Notes: generated from the letters alone by a model not told the origin. A DNA stretch of 64,000 nt from Prosthecomicrobium sp. N25 (GCF_037203705.1 NZ_JBBCAT010000002.1:434001-498000), one strand, 5' to 3'. Shown: positions 50,686-60,012, counted from the stretch's first letter. Translations and numbers: made by a program.

Positions 50686-51503
50686 TGGCCTTCGTGGATT
50701 CCGCCCGCTCCTCCGGACCGAAGCCGATCGCGGCCGGCGAGGTGCTCCTCGCCGTGGAGGAGATCAGCCTCGCCTTCGGCGGCGTGAAGGCGCTGACCAA
50801 CATCTCGTTCGACATCCGCAAGGGCGAGGTCCGGGCCATCATCGGCCCGAACGGTGCCGGCAAGACGTCGATGCTGAACGTGATCAACGGCTTCTACCAC
50901 CCGCAGAAGGGCCGGATCACCTACCGGGGCGAGCTCCGCCGCCGGCAGCGGCCCGACACGGCGGCCGCGCAAGGGATCAGCCGCACGTTCCAGAACGTCG
51001 CCCTGTTCAAGGGCCTGACCACGCTCGACAACATCATGGCGGGCCGGGCGCTGAAGATGAACGTCGGGTTCTTCTGGCAGTGCCTACGCTACGGGCCGGC
51101 GCTCCGGGAGGAGATCGAGCACCGGCGGAAGGTGGAGGAGATCATCGACTTCCTGGAGATCGAGCACATCCGCAAGGTGCCGGTCGGCAAGCTCCCGTAC
51201 GGCCTGAAGAAGCGGGTCGAACTGGGGCGCGCTCTCGCCCAGGAGCCCGAACTTCTTCTCCTCGACGAGCCCATGGCGGGCATGAACCTCGAGGAGAAGG
51301 AGGACATGAGCCGCTTCATCCTCGATGTCCGCGAGCAGTTCGGCACCACCATCGCGCTCATCGAGCACGACATGGGGGTGGTGATGGACATCTCCGACCG
51401 GGTGGTGGTGCTCGACTACGGCCGCAAGATCGCGGACGGGACCCCCGAAGAGGTCCAGAAGAACCAGGACGTCATCGACGCCTATCTGGGCGTGCAGCAC
51501 TGA
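50682..51503 (+). CDS. Branched-chain-type ABC transporter ATPase (LivG-like)
   Basis: The 273-residue protein has Walker A GPNGAGKTSMLNVINGF, Q-loop GISRTFQNVALF, a signature-like VGKLPYGLKKRVELGRALA (LPYG in place of LSGG), Walker B LLLLDEPMAGMN and H-loop ALIEHDMGVV. The degenerate signature LPYGLKK is common to this LivG group. It pairs with the LivF-like ATPase at 55130. ATGA overlap with the ligase gene upstream. Confidence 0.88.
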   Translation: MMAFVDSARSSGPKPIAAGEVLLAVEEISLAFGGVKALTNISFDIRKGEVRAIIGPNGAGKTSMLNVINGFYHPQKGRITYRGELRRRQRPDTAAAQGISRTFQNVALFKGLTTLDNIMAGRALKMNVGFFWQCLRYGPALREEIEHRRKVEEIIDFLEIEHIRKVPVGKLPYGLKKRVELGRALAQEPELLLLDEPMAGMNLEEKEDMSRFILDVREQFGTTIALIEHDMGVVMDISDRVVVLDYGRKIADGTPEEVQKNQDVIDAYLGVQH

Positions 51504-51516
51504 GGGACCGGGGATC

Positions 51517-52473
51517 ATGGACGTACTGGCGATGATCCTGGTCGAGCCCTTCGCCCGCATGGCGGCGAACCCGGCCTTCTTCGTGCAGGTGATCTGGGAA
51601 GGCTTCGTGTCAGGCGTGCTCTACGCCCTGATCGCGCTTGGCTTCGTGCTCATCTTCAAGGCGTCGGGCGTCTTCAACTTCGCGCAGGGCATCATGGTGG
51701 TGTTCGCGGCGCTGACGCTCGTCGGGCTGCACGAGGCCGGGGTGCCGGCCTGGGTGGCGGTCGCGCTGGCGGTCGGCGTCATGTACCTGCTGGCGGTCGG
51801 CATCGAGCGGGTGGTGCTGCGGCCGCTGGTCAACCAGCCCGACATCATCCTGCTGATGGCGACCATCGGGCTGACGCGGGTGCTGGTCGGCTTCGGCGAA
51901 CTCCTCTTCGGCGGCGAGCCGAAGATCATGATCGCGAACGAGCTCGGGATACCGTCGGGCGTGTGGCGCATCCCGTTGTTCGACCGGGTGGTCATCATCA
52001 AGCTCATCGACCTGACCGCCGCCATCGTGGCCATCGCCATGGTGGCCGGGCTTGGGTTCTTCTTCTCCAAGACCAGGATCGGCCGGGCGCTCCGGGCGGT
52101 GGCCGACGACCACCAGGCGGCGCTGTCGGTCGGCATCTCGCTGGAGCAGATCTGGGTCATCGTCTGGTTCGCGGCCGGCATCGTGGCGCTGGTGACCGGC
52201 ATCATGTGGGGCGCCCGCTCGGACGTCTCCTTCGCGCTCGAGATCATCGCCCTGAAGGCGCTCCCGGTGCTCATCCTCGGCGGCTTCACGTCGATCCCCG
52301 GCGCGATCGTCGGCGGGCTGATCATCGGCATCGGCGAGAAGGTCGGGGAGATCTACTGGGGCCGCCTGATCGGCGGCGGCATCGAGAGCTGGCTCGCCTA
52401 CATGATCGCCCTCGTGTTCCTGCTGTTCCGGCCGCAGGGCCTGTTCGGCGAGAAGATCATCGAACGGGTCTGA
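51517..52473 (+). CDS. Branched-chain-type ABC transporter permease (LivH-like)
   Basis: The 318-residue membrane protein has about eight helices and the LivH features GVLYALIALGFVLIFKASGVFNFAQG near residues 30-55 and ALRAVADDHQAALSVGIS near the C-terminal half. It forms the channel with the LivM-like protein encoded next, 24 bases downstream. Confidence 0.9.
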   Translation: MDVLAMILVEPFARMAANPAFFVQVIWEGFVSGVLYALIALGFVLIFKASGVFNFAQGIMVVFAALTLVGLHEAGVPAWVAVALAVGVMYLLAVGIERVVLRPLVNQPDIILLMATIGLTRVLVGFGELLFGGEPKIMIANELGIPSGVWRIPLFDRVVIIKLIDLTAAIVAIAMVAGLGFFFSKTRIGRALRAVADDHQAALSVGISLEQIWVIVWFAAGIVALVTGIMWGARSDVSFALEIIALKALPVLILGGFTSIPGAIVGGLIIGIGEKVGEIYWGRLIGGGIESWLAYMIALVFLLFRPQGLFGEKIIERV

Positions 52474-52497
52474 CCCGGCCCAACAAGGACATCCGCG

Positions 52498-53574
52498 ATG
52501 CTCTACCGTGAAGCCGGGCAGTTCAAGACCACCTACGCGGAGGACATGGCGGTCTTCCCGATCCGGCAGGACCGGATCGGCATCGCCGTCATCCTGCTCG
52601 TCGCCTATGTGGGCGTGCCGCTCTTCGCCAGTTCCTTCGCGCTGACGTCGGTACTCATTCCGATGCTCGTGCTGACCCTGGCGGCGATCGGGCTCAACAT
52701 CCTGACCGGCTATGCGGGCCTGATCTCCCTGGGGACCGGCGCCTTCATGGGGGTCGGGGCCTATGCGTGCTTCAAGCTCACGACCGCCTTCCCGGAGGTG
52801 AACGTCCTCGTCTGGATCCTCGCCTCCGGCTTCTTCGCGGCCGCCGTCGGGGTGGTGTTCGGGCTGCCCTCCCTGCGCATCAAGGGCCTCTACCTCGCGG
52901 TCGCGACGCTGGCGGCGCAGTTCTTCCTGCAGTGGTGCTTCGTGCGCATCGGGTGGCTGACCAACTACTCCTCGTCCGGATCCATCGAGGCGGCGCGGCG
53001 CGAACTGTTCGGCATCCAGATCACCGGCCCGGGCGCCTCCGACGTGGCGCGCTATCTGTGCGTCCTGACGCTGCTCGTCTTTCTCACCTGGATCGCCTCC
53101 AACATCGTCCACGGCCGGATCGGGCGGAAGTGGATGATGGTGCGCGACATGGACATCGCGGCCGAGCTGATGGGCGTGCGGCTGCTGCCCACCAAGCTGC
53201 TGGCCTTCGCGGTATCGTCCTACTTCTGCGGCGTCGCCGGGGCGATGCTGCTGTTCTTCCACTACGGCTCGATGGAATCGATCGCGTTCAACATCGACCT
53301 GTCGTTCCAGATCCTGTTCATGATCATCATCGGCGGACTCGGCAGTCTGATCGGCTCCTATTTCGGCGCCGCCTTCATTGCCGCCCTGCCGATCGTCATC
53401 AAGTTCGCCCCGCAGCTGGTGGGGCTCGAACTTCATTCCGCCCACGTCGATCAGGCCACCGTCATGATCGTGGGCGCGCTCATCATCTTCTTCCTGATCG
53501 TCGAGCCGCACGGACTCGCCCGGCTCTGGCAGATCGGGAAGCAGAAGCTGCGCGTCTGGCCCTTCCCCTACTGA
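52498..53574 (+). CDS. Branched-chain-type ABC transporter permease (LivM-like)
   Basis: The 358-residue membrane protein has about nine helices and the LivM pattern LAAIGLNILTGYAGLISLGTGAFMGVGAYA and VRDMDIAAELMGVRLLPTKLLAFAVSSYFCGVAGA. It follows the LivH-like gene. Confidence 0.9.
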   Translation: MLYREAGQFKTTYAEDMAVFPIRQDRIGIAVILLVAYVGVPLFASSFALTSVLIPMLVLTLAAIGLNILTGYAGLISLGTGAFMGVGAYACFKLTTAFPEVNVLVWILASGFFAAAVGVVFGLPSLRIKGLYLAVATLAAQFFLQWCFVRIGWLTNYSSSGSIEAARRELFGIQITGPGASDVARYLCVLTLLVFLTWIASNIVHGRIGRKWMMVRDMDIAAELMGVRLLPTKLLAFAVSSYFCGVAGAMLLFFHYGSMESIAFNIDLSFQILFMIIIGGLGSLIGSYFGAAFIAALPIVIKFAPQLVGLELHSAHVDQATVMIVGALIIFFLIVEPHGLARLWQIGKQKLRVWPFPY

Positions 53575-53682
53575 GGGCGGACACGGGACCGATCCGACGG
53601 GGGAACGTCGGGCCGGAAAAACGGGGAAATGCGCGGGCGCCGGGCCGGTCCGCGCGGTCGTTAGAGGCTCGAGAGTTCCCGC

Positions 53683-53699
53683 CGGGCGCACGGCGCCCG
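53683..53699 (+). promoter_or_regulatory. Hairpin before the Liv-type binding-protein gene
   Basis: CGGGCGC pairs with GCGCCCG over a three-base loop, 28 bases before the ATG at 53727. It could be a terminator for the permease transcript or stabilise the downstream message. Confidence 0.35.
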
Positions 53700-53726
53700 C
53701 GGACAGACGAGAATGGGAGGAAGTGT

Positions 53727-55049
53727 ATGCGCTTCAGGAACCTCTTCATCGGGATCACCGGGCTCGCCGTGGCCGCCGGCTCTCTGCCGGCCATGGCACA
53801 GGACTCCATGTACATCCCACTCCTCACCTACCGGACGGGCCCCTTCGCGGGTTCGGGCATCCCGATCGCAGACGGCATGCACGACTACTTCAAGATGCTC
53901 AACGAGCGCGACGGCGGCATCGGCGGCGTGAAGATCGTGACCGAGGAATGCGAGACCGGCTACACGGCCCAGAAGGGCGTCGAGTGCTACGAGGCCACCA
54001 AGGGCAAGGGCGCGCTCGTCTATAATCCCTGGTCGACCGGCATCACGCTCGCCCTGATCCCCAAGGCCACCAACGAGAAGATTCCGGTTCTCTCGATGGC
54101 CTACGGCCTTTCGGCCGCCGCCATGGGCAAGACCTTCCCGTGGGTTTTCAACCCGCCGCTCACCTACTGGGACGGCCTCTCGGTCGCCGTCAAGTATGCC
54201 GGCGAGAAGTCCGGCGGCATGGACAAGCTGAAGGGCAAGACCATCGGCTACATCTATCTCGACGCCCCTTACGGCAAGGAGCCAATTCCTCTACTCGACG
54301 ACCTCGCCAAGGAGTTCGGCTTCAAGGTCACCAAGTATCCGGTCCCGGGCGACAAGATGCAGGACCAGTCCTCGCAGTGGCTGAACGTCCAGCAGGATAA
54401 TCCGGACTGGATCATCATGTGGGGTTGGGGCGCCATGAACCCGACCGCCGTCAAGGAGGCCGCGAAGGTGGGCTTCCCGATGGACAAGTTCATCGGCGTC
54501 TGGTGGGCCGGTTCGGAGGACGACGCGCGTCCGGCGGGGGCGGGCAGCAAGGGCTACCTGACCCTCAACTTCACCGCCGTGGGCGCCAACTATCCGGCCC
54601 TCCAGGACATCGTGAAGCACGTCTTCGATAAGGGCAATTCGAGCGTCAAGGACAAGTCCAAGATCGGCGAGTCCAACTACAACAAGGGCGTCTACAACTC
54701 GATGCTGATGGCCGAGGCGATCCGCGCCGCTCAGAAGATCACGGGCAAGAAGGTGATCACCCCGCAGGACATGCGGCTCGGTCTCGAAGCCCTGGACATC
54801 TCGGCCGCGCGCCTCAAGGAGATCGGCCTCGAGGGCTTCGCGGCCCCGGTCAAGGTGACCTGCGACGACCATTCGGGTGCCCATGCGGTCTACGTCCAGC
54901 AGTGGGACGGGGCCAAGTGGGTCAAGGCCTCGGACTGGATCTCGCCGATGAAGGACAAGGTCCGTCCGCTCCTGGAGAAGGACGCCGCCGACTACACCGG
55001 CAAGAACGCGCCCTGGCCGGCCCGCAGCGAGGCCTGCCCCAAGTCGTGA
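53727..55049 (+). CDS. Liv-type ABC transporter substrate-binding protein
   Basis: The 440-residue protein has a signal peptide ending AGSLPAMA-QDSMYIPLL and the type 1 periplasmic-binding fold (PLLTYRTGPFAGSGIPIADG, GDKMQDQSSQWLNVQQDNPD). GGGAGGA precedes the ATG. Its codons are slightly less G+C-rich than its neighbours, as expected of a highly expressed receptor. Ligand is unknown; the CoA ligases nearby suggest an aromatic or aliphatic acid rather than an amino acid. Confidence 0.88.
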   Translation: MRFRNLFIGITGLAVAAGSLPAMAQDSMYIPLLTYRTGPFAGSGIPIADGMHDYFKMLNERDGGIGGVKIVTEECETGYTAQKGVECYEATKGKGALVYNPWSTGITLALIPKATNEKIPVLSMAYGLSAAAMGKTFPWVFNPPLTYWDGLSVAVKYAGEKSGGMDKLKGKTIGYIYLDAPYGKEPIPLLDDLAKEFGFKVTKYPVPGDKMQDQSSQWLNVQQDNPDWIIMWGWGAMNPTAVKEAAKVGFPMDKFIGVWWAGSEDDARPAGAGSKGYLTLNFTAVGANYPALQDIVKHVFDKGNSSVKDKSKIGESNYNKGVYNSMLMAEAIRAAQKITGKKVITPQDMRLGLEALDISAARLKEIGLEGFAAPVKVTCDDHSGAHAVYVQQWDGAKWVKASDWISPMKDKVRPLLEKDAADYTGKNAPWPARSEACPKS

Positions 55050-55129
55050 GCGCCTGAACGCGCCGCAGCGTCCGGCCGCGTCCGCGCGGCCGGATCCTCC
55101 CCCGCATGCCACCGTCCCGGGACCTGCCG

Positions 55130-55936
55130 ATGACCAGTCCGATCCTCGCCGTCAACAACATCGAGGTCATCTACGACCACGTCATCCTGGTCCTGAAGGG
55201 CGTGTCGCTTTCGGTGCCGAAGGGCGGGATCGTGGCGATCCTGGGGGCCAACGGGGCGGGCAAGACCACCACCCTGAAGGCCATCTCCAACCTGCTCCAT
55301 GCGGAGCGGGGCGACGTCACCAAGGGCTCCATCCTGTTCAAGGGCGAGGAGGTCCAGGACCTGTCGCCGAACGACCTCGTCCGGCGCGGCTGCATCCAGG
55401 TGATGGAGGGCCGCCACTGCTTCGGCCACCTGACCGTGGAGGAGAACCTGCTGACGGGCGCCTATACGCGCAAGGACGGCCGGGCGGCGATCCGCGCGGA
55501 CCTGGAGAAGGTCTACGGCTTCTTCCCGCGCCTCCGGGAGCGGCGGACGTCGCAGGCGGGCTACACGTCCGGCGGCGAGCAGCAGATGGTGGCGATCGGG
55601 CGGGCGCTGATGTCCCGGCCGGACATGATCCTGCTCGACGAGCCGTCGATGGGGCTCGCCCCGCAGATCGTGGAGGAGATCTTCGAAATCGTCAGGCGTC
55701 TCAACGCCGACGAGGGGGTATCCTTCCTGCTGGCGGAGCAGAACACCAATGTCGCACTCCGCTACGCGACCTACGGCTATATCCTGGAATCCGGCCGCGT
55801 GGTCCTCGACGGGGAAGCCGCCGCGCTGAGGGAGAACGAGGACGTCAAGGAGTTCTACCTCGGGGTCGCGGCTGCCGGCCGGAAGAGTTTCAAGGACGTG
55901 AAGCACTACAAGCGGAGGAAGCGCTGGCTCGCCTGA
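55130..55936 (+). CDS. Branched-chain-type ABC transporter ATPase (LivF-like)
   Basis: The 268-residue protein has Walker A GANGAGKTTTLKAIS, the LivF-type EGRHCFGHLTVEENLLTGA, signature TSGGEQQMVAIGRALM, Walker B MILLDEPSMGLAP and FLLAEQNTNVAL. The start may be the ATG at 55130 (MTSPILAVNN, matching the family) or an in-frame ATG at 55106. The final 30 residues are basic (KHYKRRKRW). Confidence 0.88.
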   Translation: MTSPILAVNNIEVIYDHVILVLKGVSLSVPKGGIVAILGANGAGKTTTLKAISNLLHAERGDVTKGSILFKGEEVQDLSPNDLVRRGCIQVMEGRHCFGHLTVEENLLTGAYTRKDGRAAIRADLEKVYGFFPRLRERRTSQAGYTSGGEQQMVAIGRALMSRPDMILLDEPSMGLAPQIVEEIFEIVRRLNADEGVSFLLAEQNTNVALRYATYGYILESGRVVLDGEAAALRENEDVKEFYLGVAAAGRKSFKDVKHYKRRKRWLA

Positions 55937-55973
55937 GTTTCCCCGCCCGTATCGAGTAGCGAGGAAACACGCG

Positions 55974-56525
55974 ATGTCGGGTCTGATCTATCTGAGCGCC
56001 ATCCTGGTCGTCATCTACGGCGTCGCCACGGCGGCGGGCAAGAGCCTGCCACCCGAGGTGGAGCCGTTCCTGGCGGGGGGCATCATCGTCGTCGGCGGTC
56101 TCGTGCTGGCGGTCTTCGGCCTGATGGCGGACCGGCTGCAGGCCCTCGTCGACCGGGTGGGCGCACTGGCGGAGGCGGCGAAGAGCGACGGCGAGGCGCT
56201 GCGGACGCTGTCGGAGACCCGGCTCGGCGAGATCGCCCGGCATCTCGGGCAGCTGGAGAAGCGGTCCGAGACCTACGAGGCGGTCGCCCGGCGGGTCGCC
56301 GACGCGATCGAGGCGGAACAGAAGAACGGCGAGATCGCGTACGGGGCCGTCATCGACGCCGCGGTGGCGATCGCCACGGACGGCAAGCAGGACGCCGACC
56401 GCAAGATGCTCTACCGCGGTCGCGAGGTGACCATGCACGCGGACGGGTCGGTCACGGCCCAGACCGCCCTCGGGCTCCGGCGCTTCGCGTCCCTGACCGC
56501 ACTGGACGACTACATCCTGGCATGA
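55974..56525 (+). CDS. Hypothetical protein with two membrane helices and a coiled coil
   Basis: I do not recognise this 183-residue protein. It has an N-terminal helical hairpin in the membrane (about residues 4-20 and 32-52), then a long predicted coiled coil (about 53-115, LQALVDRVGALAEAAKSDG onward) and a short C-terminal domain. It lies between the LivF-like ATPase and the PaaK-like gene on the same strand, so co-transcription is likely. Confidence 0.65.
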   Translation: MSGLIYLSAILVVIYGVATAAGKSLPPEVEPFLAGGIIVVGGLVLAVFGLMADRLQALVDRVGALAEAAKSDGEALRTLSETRLGEIARHLGQLEKRSETYEAVARRVADAIEAEQKNGEIAYGAVIDAAVAIATDGKQDADRKMLYRGREVTMHADGSVTAQTALGLRRFASLTALDDYILA

Positions 56526-56559
56526 CCGGCGCCCGGGCGGGCGCGCGGCGGAGGCGAGA

Positions 56560-57792
56560 ATGACGACCTACGACAGGCTCGAGACCCGTGATCCCGCGAG
56601 CCGCGAGCGCGCCCTGATGCGATCCCTGCGCGAGGCGGTCGAGACGCTCGGCCGCAAGAAGGCCTTCCGGGGCCGGCTGCGCGGGGTCGAGCCGAAGAGC
56701 CTGAAGGTTCGCGCCGACCTCGCCCGCATCCCGGTCCTGCGCAAGTCCGACCTCGGCGCCCTGCAGGCCGCCGAGCCCCCCTTCGGCGGGATCGCGGCCG
56801 CGGGCGGGGCCGGGGTGGGACGCCTGTTCTCGTCGCCGGGCGGCATCTTCGAGCCGGAGGGCAAGGGCGACGACTGGTGGGGGACGGCGCGAGCTCTCCA
56901 CGCGGCCGGCTTCCGGCGCGGCGACGTGGTCCTCAACACCTTCTCGTACAACATGACGCCGGGTGGGTTCATCCTGGACGCGGGGGCGCGCGCGCTCGGC
57001 TGCCCGGTGATCCCGGCGGGGCCGGGGGCGAAGGACCAGCAGCTCGAGCTCATCGCCCATTTCCGCCCGGCCGGCTACACGGGCACGCCGGATTTCCTGA
57101 AGATCCTGCTGGACGCGGTGGCCGAAGCGGGCCGGGAAGCCTCGATCCGCAAGGCGCTCGTCTCCGGCGCGGCGCTGCCGCCGAGCCTCAGGGCGGATCT
57201 CGAAGGCCGCGGCGTGGTGGTGCGGCAGGCCTACGCGACGGCGGATCTCGGCTGCATCGCGTACGAGACCTCGACGGTGGCCGGCGAGCTCGTGCAGGGC
57301 ATGACGGTCAACGAGGGGCTAATCGTCGAGATCGTCCGGCCCGGCAGCGACGAGGCGGTGCCGGACGGCGAGGTGGGCGAGGTGGTGGTGACGCGGGTCG
57401 ATCCCGTCTACCCGCTCATCCGCTTCGGCACGGGGGATCTCTCGGCCGTGCTGGAGGGCCCGTCGCCCTGCGGCCGCACCAACCTCCGGATCAAGGGCTG
57501 GATGGGGCGGGCCGACCAGCGCACCAAGGTCAAGGGGATGTTCGTCGATCCCGTGCAGGTCGATCGGATCCTGAAGGCGCATCCGGAGATCCTCAGGGCG
57601 CGCCTCGTCGTCACCCGCGTGGGGGAGCAGGACGAGATGACGCTGGAGGCCGAGACGCGCGAGTGCTCGACCGCCTTCACGGAGGCGGTCTCGGCGACGC
57701 TCGCGACGGCGACGCGCCTGCGCGGCCGCATCGCCCTGGTGGCGCCCGGGCAGCTGCCGAACGACGGCAGGATCATCGTCGACGCGCGGTAG
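56560..57792 (+). CDS. Phenylacetate-CoA ligase-like (PaaK family) protein
   Basis: The 410-residue protein follows PaaK from residue 50 on: IPVLRKSDLGALQ, FSYNMTPGGFILDAGARALGCPVIP, YTGTPDFLKILLDAV and RFGTGDLSAVL...KGWMGRADQRTKVKGMFVDP. The adenylate-binding P-loop, usually SSGTTGxP, is reduced to LFSSPGGIFEPEG, so activity is uncertain or altered. It ends the Liv-type operon and would activate the imported acid. Confidence 0.8.
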   Translation: MTTYDRLETRDPASRERALMRSLREAVETLGRKKAFRGRLRGVEPKSLKVRADLARIPVLRKSDLGALQAAEPPFGGIAAAGGAGVGRLFSSPGGIFEPEGKGDDWWGTARALHAAGFRRGDVVLNTFSYNMTPGGFILDAGARALGCPVIPAGPGAKDQQLELIAHFRPAGYTGTPDFLKILLDAVAEAGREASIRKALVSGAALPPSLRADLEGRGVVVRQAYATADLGCIAYETSTVAGELVQGMTVNEGLIVEIVRPGSDEAVPDGEVGEVVVTRVDPVYPLIRFGTGDLSAVLEGPSPCGRTNLRIKGWMGRADQRTKVKGMFVDPVQVDRILKAHPEILRARLVVTRVGEQDEMTLEAETRECSTAFTEAVSATLATATRLRGRIALVAPGQLPNDGRIIVDAR

Positions 57793-57834
57793 CGCAAGGC
57801 GGCCGGCCATCGCGCGCCCCGGCCCGCCGGCGGT

Positions 57835-58731
57835 TCAGGCGAGCTTCGTTCCGTTCAGGCCCGCCACCACGTCCGACAGCATGGGGACCATCTTGCCGGC
57901 GCCGCCGGTCGCCTCGGCGACCGCATAGTAGTTGTTGACGGCCGAACCGATGAAGTTGGCGACGCCGGCCGCGTTGGCGAGGTCGGCGACGTAGCGCATG
58001 TCCTTGTGGGCGTTCCGGATCGTGAACCTGTGGGCGTTCTCGTCGCGCTCCAGGACGTATTTCATGAAGGTCTGATAGAAGCCGCAATCCATGCGGCCGT
58101 TGCGGATGACGCTGTCGAAGACCTCCGGGGCGATGCCGATCTTCTGGCCGAGGGTGAGCGCCTCCGAATAGAGCGCGCCGTAGCTCATGGCGATGAAGTT
58201 GTTGAGGAGCTTCATCTTGTGGCCGTTGCCGACCGGGCCGACGCGGACGATGCGGCCGGCGAAGCAGCGGATCACCGGCTCGATCCTCTCGTAGGTCGCG
58301 TCGTCGGCGCCGACCATCACGTCGAGCGTTCCCTCCCAGGCCTCCTTGGGGGTGCGGGAGAGCGGCGCGTCGCACAGGGTGATGCCCATGCGGCCGAGCT
58401 CGGCTTCGAGGGCGAGCGTCGAGTTCGGGTTGGCGGTCGAGCAGTCGACCACGACGAGGCCCGGCCGGCCGCCGGCGGCGATGCCGTCGGGCCCGCGCAC
58501 CAGGCTTTCGACGGTGGCGCTGTCGGCGACGCAGAGGACGACGACGTCGCAGGCCGCCGCGAGCGCCCTCGGGCTGTCCGCCTCGACGGCGCCGCGCTTG
58601 ACCAGGTCCTCCACGGGCTCGCGGTTGCGGTGGCCGACGATGCGGAGCGCGAAGCCCTTCTCGACGATGTTCTTCGCCATGCCGTGGCCCATGAGGCCGA
58701 CGCCGATGAAGCCGATGACGGGCTCAGCCAT
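57835..58731 (-). CDS. Beta-hydroxyacid dehydrogenase family reductase with YihU-like active-site features
   Basis: The 298-residue protein has the GarR/3-hydroxyisobutyrate layout: the NAD fold IGFIGVGLMGHGMAKNI, the substrate segment DAPLSRTPKEAWEGTL, and catalytic Lys in GNGHKMKLLNNFIAMSYGAL. In most relatives the substrate segment reads SGG and the later element NQ. Here RT and NN occur, as in the sulfolactaldehyde reductase YihU. That makes a sulfolactaldehyde or related aldehyde a candidate substrate. It diverges from a LacI-type gene. Confidence 0.75.
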   Translation of the reverse strand: MAEPVIGFIGVGLMGHGMAKNIVEKGFALRIVGHRNREPVEDLVKRGAVEADSPRALAAACDVVVLCVADSATVESLVRGPDGIAAGGRPGLVVVDCSTANPNSTLALEAELGRMGITLCDAPLSRTPKEAWEGTLDVMVGADDATYERIEPVIRCFAGRIVRVGPVGNGHKMKLLNNFIAMSYGALYSEALTLGQKIGIAPEVFDSVIRNGRMDCGFYQTFMKYVLERDENAHRFTIRNAHKDMRYVADLANAAGVANFIGSAVNNYYAVAEATGGAGKMVPMLSDVVAGLNGTKLA

Positions 58732-58801
58732 GAATTCGCCTCTCCTTGCTCGTTCTTTCGGCTGGCGCGCGGGGTTGCCGTCTTTTGCGCCGGCCCGACT
58801 T

Positions 58802-58812
58802 TGGTTAGACCA
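58802..58812. promoter_or_regulatory. Candidate operator between the reductase and lacI-type genes
   Basis: TGGTTAGACCA is a perfect TGGT-N3-ACCA inverted repeat in the 120-base divergent region. It fits the pattern of FadR-type GntR sites rather than typical LacI operators, so its regulator is uncertain. Confidence 0.35.
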
Positions 58813-58851
58813 GCGATCCTATAGCGCAGAAACGGATTCGTGGGGCCGACG

Positions 58852-59886
58852 ATGGATGCCCGTTCCCGGACGACCCCCAAGCGGCTGACGCTCGCGATGA
58901 TCGCGGAGCGGCTGGGCATCTCCACGGCCACGGTGTCGCTCGCGCTGCGGTCGAGCCCGCTGGTCGCCGAGGAGACGCGCAAGCGCGTGGCCGCGCTCGC
59001 CGACGAACTGGGCTACATCTACAACCGGTCGGCCGCGAGCCTCCGGACGGCGCGGACGAACATCGTCGGCGTCGTGGTGCACGACATCCTGAACTCCTAC
59101 TTCGCCGAACTGGTCGCCGCCGTCGAGGCGGAGCTGGTCCAGCACCAGCTCACCGTCCTGTTGTGCAACCACGGGGACGATTTCCGCCGGCAGCAGAATT
59201 TTCTCGAGACGCTGCTCCAGTACCGGGCCGACGGGGTCATCCTGGTGCCGTCGGTCGGCACCAGCGCGCCCGACATCGCCCGGATCGAGCGGGCGGGTCT
59301 CGCGACCGTGCTGATCGCCCGCGACCTGCCCGACCTCGCCGAGACCCCGACCGTGCGCGGGGACGATGCCTCGGGCATGCGCATGGCGGTCGAGCATCTG
59401 ATCGGGCTCGGCCACCGGCGCATCGCCTTCGTGGGCGGGCGCAGCCAGTCCTCGAGCGGGCGGGAGCGCCGGCGCGGCTACGAGGAGGCCTTGGAGGCGG
59501 CCGGGATCGCGGTCGATCCGGCCCTGATCTTCTCCGAGCAGATGACGCGCAACGACGGCCGCCGGGTGACCGGCGAGGTGCTGGCGCTGAAGCCGACCGC
59601 GATCGCGGCCTTCAACGATCTGATCGCGCTCGGCATCATCATGGAGCTGCGCCGGCGCGGGATCGACGCCGGGCGGGACATCTCGGTGACCGGCTATGAC
59701 GACATCGAGGAGGCGTCCGTGTGGTCGCCGTCGCTGACCTCGGTGTGGAACGGCCAGCAGGAGGTCGGGCGCCTGGCGGCGCTGACCCTCTTCGACATGC
59801 TCGGCGGCCGCCCGCCGCAGGAACTCCACAGGCTGGTCAGGCCCGAGCTGCGCATCCGGGAATCGACGGGTCCGGTCCACGGCTGA
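58852..59886 (+). CDS. LacI-family transcriptional regulator
   Basis: The 344-residue protein has the LacI helix-turn-helix TLAMIAERLGISTATVSLALR at residues about 16-36 and hinge region YNRSAASLRTARTNIVGVVV, followed by a periplasmic-binding-like effector domain (GLGHRRIAFVGG, SVTGYDDIEEASVWSPSLTSV). ATG at 58852 is preferred to a GTG at 58840. It lies between the reductase gene (divergent) and the D-2-hydroxyacid dehydrogenase gene and may control either. Confidence 0.9.
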   Translation: MDARSRTTPKRLTLAMIAERLGISTATVSLALRSSPLVAEETRKRVAALADELGYIYNRSAASLRTARTNIVGVVVHDILNSYFAELVAAVEAELVQHQLTVLLCNHGDDFRRQQNFLETLLQYRADGVILVPSVGTSAPDIARIERAGLATVLIARDLPDLAETPTVRGDDASGMRMAVEHLIGLGHRRIAFVGGRSQSSSGRERRRGYEEALEAAGIAVDPALIFSEQMTRNDGRRVTGEVLALKPTAIAAFNDLIALGIIMELRRRGIDAGRDISVTGYDDIEEASVWSPSLTSVWNGQQEVGRLAALTLFDMLGGRPPQELHRLVRPELRIRESTGPVHG

Positions 59887-59894
59887 TCGGCGCC

Positions 59895-59961
59895 GGCCGG
59901 GAGGCATCCCCGGGGCCGCGGCCGCAGGGCCGCCGCGCGCCGCGGGCCCTTGCCTCCGGCC
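59895..59961 (+). terminator. Long hairpin after the lacI-type gene
   Basis: GGCCGGGAGGCA (59895-59906) pairs with TGCCTCCGGCC (59951-59961) with one bulged base, enclosing a G+C-rich loop with further pairing. It begins nine bases after the stop. Confidence 0.5.
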
Positions 59962-60012
59962 TCAGCGGACCGTACTCCTCGGCCGCAACGAGGCGACGGC
60001 GAGGAGGGCAGC

